From an uncultured Tateyamaria sp. (GTDB lineage: Bacteria > Pseudomonadota > Alphaproteobacteria > Rhodobacterales > Rhodobacteraceae), in the NCBI RefSeq assembly GCF_947503385.1, contig NZ_CANNDO010000015.1, positions 1-37,446 on the forward strand: a stretch of 37,446 nucleotides of DNA, read 5' to 3'. Positions 32,669 through 37,446 of the stretch are shown here, piece by piece; position 1 is the stretch's first letter; the number at the start of each line of letters is the position of its first letter. The notes beneath the pieces are model-generated. The model ran no database searches, had not been told where the DNA came from, and was given only the letters and a program-made list of their open reading frames with translations. The translations under genes and the position numbers were made by a program.

Positions 32669-34026
32669 GCCAGCCGCAGGGCGCCGCCCTGCACCGGCGT
32701 CAAGCCGGTGCGCGACAGACACCACAGCGCCGCCGCGACGGTCAGCACATTGGCCGCCACCGCCGCCCCAAGGATACCGCCATAGCCAAAGGCGGTCACG
32801 CCGATCCACGCGCCCGGCACGTAGATCAGGCTGATCCGCCCAAGGCCCAGACCCATGGAATACAGTGGCTTGGACCGTGCGTTCATCGCCGCATTGGCCG
32901 TCACCAGCATTCCGTAGCCAAAAAGGCTCCAGCCCACGACGCGCAGATACGACGCGGCATAGGTCAGCGCATCGCTGCCCTGATCGGCAAAAAGGCCTGC
33001 GATCGGCTCTGCGAGCAGGGCCAGCACCGCGCCCACCGCCAGCCCGTAGCCAAGGCACAGCGCCCACGCCACCGCCACACCGCGCCGCGCGCGGTCCTGC
33101 TGTTCGGCGCCCCAGTTCTGGCCCACGACCGGCCCGATCCCCGCAGACAGCGCCAACAGCGGCACCAGCGCCACTGTCTGCACCCGCGTCGCCGCGCCAA
33201 AGCCTGCGACAGCCGCGTCGCCCAATGTGGCAACGGCGGCCGTGACCAGCGCCATGCCCGCCGGGTTGATCGCGTTGGAAAAGGCAGCAGGCGCGCCGAC
33301 CAGCACAACTTCGCGCACCGACCCGACCAACCCCTTAAATGGTGACAGGCACAGCGACAGATACCCCCGGCGCACCGCGTAGATGACTGCCGCCAGCACC
33401 GCGACCAGCCGCCCGATCAACGTGGCCGTGGCGGCCCCCGCCGTGCCCATGCCTTCGATCCCGGCCCAGCCAAAGATCAGCACCGGATTCAACCCGATGG
33501 CAAAGATTGCGGACAGGATCATGATTGCCGCCGACGCGGCCCCGTCCCCATGCGCCCGGAACACCGCGTTCAGCGCCATGGACCCCACAAGAAACGGAAA
33601 GGACACCGCCCAGATGGGCGCAAATGCCATCGCCTCGCCCAAGGCCCCCTCCCCTGCCCCCATGATCGCGAACAGGTCCCGCGCCGTGAGCGCAAAGACA
33701 ATCGCAACGGCCACCGCCAACGCCACGCCCAGCCCCATGGAATGGAGCGCCAGCCGCTGCACGGCCCTGTCGTCATCCTCGCGGCCCAAGGCCTGCGAAA
33801 TCACCGCATTGGCCCCGGCGGACAGACCAATGGCCAGCGATGTGATCGCCGCCGTGACCGGGTAGACAAATCCGACCGCCGCCAGCGGCTCCGGTCCCAG
33901 TTGCCCCAGAAAATACGCATCGGCCAACCCGACGCTGACCACCGCCAGCACGCCAAATGTCATGGGGGCGGACACCGCCATCAGGGCCTTCCACACCGGC
34001 CCGTCCGTCAGGTTGCGATCGGTCAT
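32665..34026 (-). CDS. MATE family multidrug/toxin efflux transporter
   Basis: This 453-residue protein has about twelve membrane helices in two homologous halves, as in MATE antiporters, which use sodium or proton gradients to export cationic drugs and metabolites. Recognisable blocks are LADAYFLGQLGPEPLAAVGF, LSAGANAVISQALGR and GIGPVVGQNWGAEQQDRARR. The start at 34026 is preceded by CGGAGCACCGCACC; the longer frame to 34158 would cross the promoter. The substrate is unknown. A weak EcfG-type promoter lies upstream, so stress induction is possible. Confidence 0.88.
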   Translation of the reverse strand: MTDRNLTDGPVWKALMAVSAPMTFGVLAVVSVGLADAYFLGQLGPEPLAAVGFVYPVTAAITSLAIGLSAGANAVISQALGREDDDRAVQRLALHSMGLGVALAVAVAIVFALTARDLFAIMGAGEGALGEAMAFAPIWAVSFPFLVGSMALNAVFRAHGDGAASAAIMILSAIFAIGLNPVLIFGWAGIEGMGTAGAATATLIGRLVAVLAAVIYAVRRGYLSLCLSPFKGLVGSVREVVLVGAPAAFSNAINPAGMALVTAAVATLGDAAVAGFGAATRVQTVALVPLLALSAGIGPVVGQNWGAEQQDRARRGVAVAWALCLGYGLAVGAVLALLAEPIAGLFADQGSDALTYAASYLRVVGWSLFGYGMLVTANAAMNARSKPLYSMGLGLGRISLIYVPGAWIGVTAFGYGGILGAAVAANVLTVAAALWCLSRTGLTPVQGGALRLA

Positions 34027-34117
34027 GGTGCGGTGCTCCGTCTGTGGTCGTGTCGGGATAAACGCGGGCGGTCCGGCGCTGCGAACAGCGCGCCCGCGCG
34101 ACAAGGGTCTGTCAGAC

Positions 34118-34143
34118 AACACGCCGCAGCGGCCAATGGTTCC
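34118..34143 (-). promoter_or_regulatory. Weak EcfG-type promoter candidate of the MATE gene
   Basis: On the minus strand GGAAC (34139-34143), 17 bases, TGTT (34118-34121). Its extended sequence GGAACCATTG resembles the csbD promoter, but the -10 is off consensus. Confidence 0.4.
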
Positions 34144-34178
34144 GCCCTGCCCCAACAAAAATTCCGCACACGCGCGAT

Positions 34179-34204
34179 GGAACGAATGCCCCTGCCCCCG
34201 CGTT
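34179..34204 (+). promoter_or_regulatory. EcfG-type promoter of the 55- and 49-residue genes
   Basis: GGAAC (34179-34183), 17 bases, CGTT (34201-34204); the first start codon lies 34 bases further on. Confidence 0.75.
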
Positions 34205-34238
34205 ACCCACGCAGCCGTTCACTGAAAGGAGCGAGACC

Positions 34239-34406
34239 ATGTCAGCACCTGACACAAACATCGAAAAGCAGCACCGCCGCCACTACCCCGCCCTCTACGG
34301 CATTGGCGCCGTGCTGGTCGCCGTACTGGCCTTTATCTTTCTGGCTCCGGCTGCACCGGACGACGATGCAACCCCGCCAACCGTGACCACCACAGTGTCC
34401 GAATAA
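34239..34406 (+). CDS. Small single-span membrane protein (55 residues)
   Basis: A hydrophilic basic N-terminus (about 20 residues) is followed by one membrane helix (LYGIGAVLVAVLAFIFLAPA) and a short acidic and Thr-rich tail (PDDDATPPTVTTTVSE). I recognise no family. GAAAGGAGCGAGACC precedes the ATG, and an EcfG-type promoter lies upstream. The next gene follows 20 bases later with its own ribosome site, so the two form one unit ended by the hairpin at 34601. It was found by reading the sequence directly. Confidence 0.7.
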   Translation: MSAPDTNIEKQHRRHYPALYGIGAVLVAVLAFIFLAPAAPDDDATPPTVTTTVSE

Positions 34407-34426
34407 CCCTGTAAAGGAGACAGCTT

Positions 34427-34576
34427 ATGGAACTTTCGATCCTGCCCATCCTCTTTGGTCTGACCGCCGCCGCCGTGCTCGTTTGGGCACTGATGAGCAA
34501 GCGCGCCACCGAAAACCGGATGGAAGACCCCGACGCGCCGAAATCAACCCTGGCCGAGGATGCGCCCAACCGCTGA
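34427..34576 (+). CDS. Small membrane-anchored protein (49 residues)
   Basis: The protein begins with one membrane helix (LSILPILFGLTAAAVLVWAL) and ends in a polar tail (DPDAPKSTLAEDAPNR). The family is unknown. TAAAGGAGACAGCTT precedes the ATG at 34427, a strong ribosome site much like those of the other stress genes here. It shares the promoter of the preceding small gene and is followed by a perfect terminator. Size and topology suit a small stress-induced membrane protein, which is inference. Confidence 0.65.
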   Translation: MELSILPILFGLTAAAVLVWALMSKRATENRMEDPDAPKSTLAEDAPNR

Positions 34577-34600
34577 CGTCCCATTCCCTGCCAGCCATAC

Positions 34601-34635
34601 AGCGCCGCGCCCGTCCCCCGGGCGCGGCGCTTTTT
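34601..34635 (+). terminator. Intrinsic terminator after the two small membrane protein genes
   Basis: AGCGCCGCGCCCG (34601-34613) pairs with 34619-34631 over 13 bp with a 5-base loop, followed by TTTTT. Confidence 0.92.
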
Positions 34636-34638
34636 GTG

Positions 34639-35481
34639 TCAGCCCTTTACCTCGGGTTGGATCTGCGCCCATGCCAGCAGGGTAAAAATCACCGTACCGC
34701 CGATGATATTGCCCGCCAGCACCGGTAGGAAAAAGCCAAAGACCGCCTGCCCCAGCCCCAACTCACCCTGCACCATCAAATAGGCCATCTCGACCGAACC
34801 GGCGACGATATGGGTGAAATCGCCAAGCGCGATCAGCCATGTGAACAAAAAGATCAATGCCACGGCATTGCCGTTGGCCGTGGGCATCATCCACACCAGC
34901 GCCGCAATCAGCACGCCCGCCGGGATGCCACGCATCAGCCCCTCCATCGCGGGCATTCCGGTGGCGTGGCGGCTAAGATCACCGAACGCCGCCGCCACAT
35001 CTGCCGACAGAACCGGCCCATAGGCAAAGAATGTCGCCACCGCGAACGCGCCCACGACATTGGCGACCAGAACGATGCTCCACAATTGTACGGTGCGCAC
35101 CAGACAGGCGCGCGACCGCTCCACCAGCACCGGGGCCACTGTGGTAATCGTGTTTTCCGTAAACAGCTGCATCCGCCCGAGGATCACCAGCATAAAGCCC
35201 AGCGTGTAGCCCATATTCTCGACCACATACCGCCAGTCGGCATCTGGCAGTGACGACCGCAACAGCGCCTCGCCCAGCACGGAAAACGAAATGAGGATGC
35301 CCGCCGCGATGCCTGAAAACCACAGCGCGCGGTCCGGGCGCTCCAGTTCTTCCTCGCCATTGCGGCGGATCGCTTCAAAGATCAGCTTGGGCGACAGCGG
35401 GGCGACGTCTTCGACCGCCTTGGCCTCGGTCGGATCGTCGATAAGATCGCCGTCCTGCGACCCGGTGTTGATGTTGGACAT
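34639..35481 (-). CDS. Formate/nitrite transporter (FNT) family channel
   Basis: This 280-residue protein has an acidic soluble N-terminus of about 70 residues and about six membrane helices of the FNT fold. The family pattern is seen in ALWFSGIAAGILISFSVLGE, FMLVILGRMQLFTENTITTV and FTWLIALGDFTHIVAGSVEM. FNT proteins carry formate, nitrite or other small monovalent anions; this one belongs to the longer type with an N-terminal extension, of unknown cargo. The start at 35481 has CCGGAGACGGAC upstream; the longer frame to 35586 runs through the promoter. An exact EcfG-type promoter drives it. Confidence 0.88.
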   Translation of the reverse strand: MSNINTGSQDGDLIDDPTEAKAVEDVAPLSPKLIFEAIRRNGEEELERPDRALWFSGIAAGILISFSVLGEALLRSSLPDADWRYVVENMGYTLGFMLVILGRMQLFTENTITTVAPVLVERSRACLVRTVQLWSIVLVANVVGAFAVATFFAYGPVLSADVAAAFGDLSRHATGMPAMEGLMRGIPAGVLIAALVWMMPTANGNAVALIFLFTWLIALGDFTHIVAGSVEMAYLMVQGELGLGQAVFGFFLPVLAGNIIGGTVIFTLLAWAQIQPEVKG

Positions 35482-35521
35482 GTCCGTCTCCGGTAATGGG
35501 CGCGCGCGCGCGATAAGTGAC

Positions 35522-35547
35522 AACGAACGGTAGCGTCCTTTCGTTCC
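35522..35547 (-). promoter_or_regulatory. EcfG-type promoter of the FNT channel
   Basis: On the minus strand GGAAC (35543-35547), 17 bases, CGTT (35522-35525). Confidence 0.78.
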
Positions 35548-35592
35548 CGGACCATCGCAAAAGAGTGCCGACCGTTTTTTCTGCACTGCCGC

Positions 35593-35617
35593 GGAACCAT
35601 TTGCGCAATACCGCGTT
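35593..35617 (+). promoter_or_regulatory. EcfG-type promoter of the three small stress genes
   Basis: GGAAC (35593-35597), 16 bases, CGTT (35614-35617), an exact match with the extended -35 GGAACCATT. Confidence 0.82.
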
Positions 35618-35649
35618 AACCCGGCAGTTCAAACGACGGAGACAGCGAC

Positions 35650-35910
35650 ATGGATGGCGACACCCGCCCCAGCATCAAGGACGACGCGGCCTACGAGGCC
35701 ATGCGTGCTGACGGCTATTCCAAAGAGGTCGCGGCCCGCATCGCCAACGCACAGGCATCCGACAACGTGGATGCCTCTGGCACGAGATATGAAAACCGGA
35801 CCAAGGACGCGCTGTATGCGCTGGCGCAAGAACGCGACATCGAAGGCCGGTCCAGCATGGACAAGGCCGAACTGATCGAGGCGCTGCGCGCCCAAAGGAG
35901 CGCGTCATGA
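35650..35910 (+). CDS. Small protein with Rho N-terminal-like domain
   Basis: This 86-residue acidic protein ends with a pattern like the helix-extended-loop-helix of Rho N-terminal domains (TKDALYALAQERDIEGRSSM, then DKAELIEALRAQ). The first half (DDAAYEAMRADGYSKEVAAR) resembles a family of small proteins often found beside DUF2945. Such domains bind nucleic acid. GACGGAGACAGCGAC precedes the ATG. It is the first gene of a three-gene unit under an exact EcfG-type promoter and overlaps the next gene by four bases. Confidence 0.75.
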   Translation: MDGDTRPSIKDDAAYEAMRADGYSKEVAARIANAQASDNVDASGTRYENRTKDALYALAQERDIEGRSSMDKAELIEALRAQRSAS

Positions 35911-36119
35911 GCCTGCAAACCGGAGATCGCGTGGAATGGACGTGGGGCAATGGCACCGCGACCGGCAAAATCACACAGATCTACACAGAGAAGGTGACCA
36001 AGACCCTCAAAGGGACCGAAGTCACCCGAAACGCCACTGACGACGATCCCGCCTACCTCATCGAGCAGGATGACGGTGATCGCGTTCTCAAGAGCGGCTC
36101 GGAAATCGACGCCGCATAA
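35907..36119 (+). CDS. DUF2945-type small protein (Tudor-like fold)
   Basis: This 70-residue protein shows the DUF2945 / hypervirulence-associated Tudor pattern: GDRVEWTWGNGTATGKITQI, then a conserved TKTLKGTEVTRNATDDDPAY and DGDRVLKSGSEI. The fold is a small beta barrel of unknown role, often found in stress islands. AAAGGAG lies just before the ATG, which overlaps the previous stop (ATGA). It is co-expressed with the preceding gene. Confidence 0.82.
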   Translation: MSLQTGDRVEWTWGNGTATGKITQIYTEKVTKTLKGTEVTRNATDDDPAYLIEQDDGDRVLKSGSEIDAA

Positions 36120-36143
36120 CCAAGACCACGAAGGAGAATTATC

Positions 36144-36341
36144 ATGGGTATCGAAGTTGCCGGCATTGGCGGTCTGATCCTGCTTATCCTCAACATCTGG
36201 GCAATCGTGTCCATCATCGGTTCGGGCGCGAGCACGGGCGGCAAGGTCCTGTGGGTCCTGCTGGTCCTGATCCTGCCGCTGATCGGCTTTATCGCGTGGC
36301 TGATCGCCGGTCCCCGTGGTGGCGCCCGCGCCGCCGTCTGA
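36144..36341 (+). CDS. Small membrane protein, PLDc_N-type
   Basis: This 65-residue protein has two membrane helices (GLILLILNIWAIVSIIGSG and VLWVLLVLILPLIGFIAWL) ending in AGPRGGARAAV. The second helix with its Pro-Leu-Ile-Gly pattern and the final Gly-Pro-Arg match the short PLDc_N (phospholipase D N-terminal) domain proteins. It lacks any catalytic part. GAAGGAGAATTATC precedes the ATG. It is the third gene of the unit starting at 35650 and is followed by a strong terminator. Confidence 0.75.
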   Translation: MGIEVAGIGGLILLILNIWAIVSIIGSGASTGGKVLWVLLVLILPLIGFIAWLIAGPRGGARAAV

Positions 36342-36387
36342 TCCACGCTTTTGTTATGCGCGTAACCTGCCAGTCGCGCGTTTAGGA

Positions 36388-36426
36388 ATCGGCCCGCCCC
36401 TTCCCTCGAGGCGGGCCGATTTTTTT
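36388..36426 (+). terminator. Intrinsic terminator after the small stress genes
   Basis: ATCGGCCCGCC (36388-36398) pairs with 36410-36420 over 11 bp, with an 11-base loop, followed by TTTTTT. It insulates the repABC operon from upstream transcription. Confidence 0.92.
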
Positions 36427-36623
36427 GTGCCGATTCGCGAGCGTCGCGGTGCCCGCAGGGTGCTGCGCGGTCAAAACAGTCTCTAACACGCCCGTTTTGC
36501 CCGGATCCGCGCCGTTACAGAAACCCACGCCTTTTCAGCAGCTTAGCGCATCCGTGGGCCTGACCCCTGTCACCCTACCAGATGTTGCGGTATGCTCCAG
36601 CACGGACCACAAGCGTAGAATTG

Positions 36624-36652
36624 TGGACAAATCGACCCGCCTCCGGTTAAGT
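36624..36652 (+). promoter_or_regulatory. Candidate repABC promoter
   Basis: TGGACA (36624-36629), 17 bases, TTAAGT (36647-36652). It lies about 40 bases upstream of repA and overlaps the start of the inverted repeats. The -10 is weak. Confidence 0.4.
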
Positions 36653-36688
36653 AACGCTAAACAGTGCTTTGGCGAAACAAAGCGTTAC
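36651..36688. repeat. Nested inverted repeats before repA (possible RepA/RepB operator)
   Basis: GTAACGCT (36651-36658) and AGCGTTAC (36681-36688) form a perfect outer pair. GCTTTG (36666-36671) and CAAAGC (36678-36683) form an inner hairpin with a 6-base loop. Position directly before the start codon suits autoregulation by RepA. Confidence 0.5.
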
Positions 36689-36692
36689 ACCA

Positions 36693-37446
36693 ATGAGGCG
36701 GATTGTGGCAGACCCCCTGTTGATCAATGAACGCGTGCGCGCGCGCGCCGATACGCTTGGCGCGGCGCTGGATGCGCATATGTTTGCATCCTTTGCACCG
36801 GACGCGCGCAAAGCGCTGCGCCGCTTCTCCGCCGGAGAGGTGGCAGAGCTTTTGGGCATCTCCACCAGCTTTCTGCGGAAACTGCATTTTGACGGCAAAG
36901 CCCCTGATGTAGAGACGACTGGCGGCGGGCGCCGCCAGTATTCCGCTGACGATATACTGGCCCTGCGGGAGATCCTCGACAGTGGCAAAACCCATGCCTA
37001 TCTGCCCGGCCGCCGGGCGGGCGAGAAATTGCAGGTGCTGTCCTTTCTGAACTTCAAGGGCGGGTCGGGCAAGACAACTTCGACCATCCACACCGCACAA
37101 CGCCTCGCCCTCAAGGGCTACCGCGTTCTGTGCGTCGACGTGGACCCGCAAGCGTCGCTCACGGTGCTGTTTGGCTACCGGCCCGAATATGACTTTCTCG
37201 AACAGGGCACGCTGTATGACGCGATCCGGTACGACGACCCCCTGCCCTTGTCAGCCGTCATTCAGGACACGTTCTTTCCCGGCATCGACCTCGCCCCGGC
37301 GGGCCTGTTGTTGCAGGAATTCGAACACGAAACCCCCCGCGCGCTGATCGACAATGTCCAACCCCCCTTTTATGCCCGCATGGCCGCAGCCCTCGGCGAA
37401 GTCGAAGACCAGTATGACGTGGTCCTGTTCGACTGCCCGCCACAGC
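36693..37446 (+). CDS. repA: RepA (ParA-type partition ATPase), 5' part; continues at 1-505
   Basis: This is the N-terminal two thirds of RepA; the rest is at 1-505. A helix-turn-helix region (RFSAGEVAELLGISTSFLRK, MerR-like) comes first and probably mediates operator binding. The deviant Walker A motif FLNFKGGSGKTTSTIH follows near residue 120, then VLCVDVDPQASLTVLFG. The ATG at 36693 (MRRIVADPLL) has no clear ribosome site; GTG at 36705 has GAGG six bases upstream and is a real alternative, giving a protein four residues shorter. The last 77 bases repeat the start of the window. Confidence 0.93.
   Translation, partial: MRRIVADPLLINERVRARADTLGAALDAHMFASFAPDARKALRRFSAGEVAELLGISTSFLRKLHFDGKAPDVETTGGGRRQYSADDILALREILDSGKTHAYLPGRRAGEKLQVLSFLNFKGGSGKTTSTIHTAQRLALKGYRVLCVDVDPQASLTVLFGYRPEYDFLEQGTLYDAIRYDDPLPLSAVIQDTFFPGIDLAPAGLLLQEFEHETPRALIDNVQPPFYARMAAALGEVEDQYDVVLFDCPPQ
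37370..37446. repeat. Terminal direct repeat, right copy
   Basis: Identical to bases 1-77; removing one copy gives a circle of 37,369 bp with an intact repA. Confidence 0.95.

Larger units (their letters stand above)
36342..36692. other. Intergenic region upstream of repA
   Basis: No gene is supported in these 351 bases; a frame from 36425 lacks a ribosome site and crosses the repA promoter region. It holds the terminator at 36388-36426, the candidate repA promoter and inverted repeats near 36651-36688. Between about 36430 and 36620 I see only a CCCACG/CGTGGG pair near 36523-36558. Confidence 0.7.

Noticed and set aside
1..37446. CRISPR arrays, tRNA or rRNA genes, insertion sequences, relaxase or conjugation genes
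   Set aside because: No spaced repeat arrays, tRNA-like stretches, transposase motifs or transfer proteins were seen in either strand.

Overview
The window is one complete circular plasmid. Its first 77 bases are repeated exactly at its end (1-77 = 37370-37446), so the molecule closes at about 37,369 bp and the repA gene is cut by the window edge. The replicon is repA-repB-repC with an antisense RNA between repB and repC, a class confined to Alphaproteobacteria. High GC, a hutF/hutG-type histidine pathway and the RepABC type together suggest a Rhodobacterales (Roseobacter-group) host; this is inferred from gene content only. I see no relaxase, conjugation genes, insertion sequence, tRNA, rRNA or CRISPR array.

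Layout. (1) 36342-2701: replication and partition: repA, repB, ctRNA, repC, a candidate origin and a candidate parS. (2) 2698-4198: a Crp/Fnr regulator, a degenerate receiver protein, a possible 26-residue ORF on the opposite strand and a DUF1328 membrane peptide. (3) 4275-7273: glutamate dehydrogenase and an acetolactate-synthase-like enzyme. (4) 7319-13000: Dps, then the alphaproteobacterial general stress response core (phyR, nepR, ecfG, a PhyK-like kinase), a phospholipase D-like protein and CsbD. (5) 13080-21660: histidine utilisation (hutF, hutI, hutH, hutG, hutU, hutC) with a PhyH-type dioxygenase and a RidA protein. (6) 21755-30346: an unassigned metabolic cluster with an Lrp regulator, a class V aminotransferase, an EgtC-like amidotransferase, DUF3726, a 563-residue unknown, a divergent M19 dipeptidase, an aldehyde dehydrogenase and a LysR regulator. 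(7) 30464-31332: a Xre/RES toxin-antitoxin pair. (8) 31329-36341: stress accessory genes: topoisomerase IB, MATE transporter, formate/nitrite-type channel and several very small proteins.

The unifying signal is a promoter motif, GGAAC, then 16 or 17 bases, then CGTT or a close variant, which is the known EcfG sigma-factor promoter. I find it twelve times, almost always just upstream of a stress-type gene and often as divergent pairs. The plasmid thus appears to carry both the general stress response switch (kinase, PhyR, NepR, EcfG) and a regulon for it: Dps, CsbD, DUF1328, topoisomerase IB, a channel and small membrane or DNA-associated proteins. A portable general stress response regulon is the most interesting feature here.

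The metabolic part may feed this: histidine breakdown through HutF/HutG yields glutamate, which the plasmid glutamate dehydrogenase can convert to 2-oxoglutarate and ammonia. That link is inferred.
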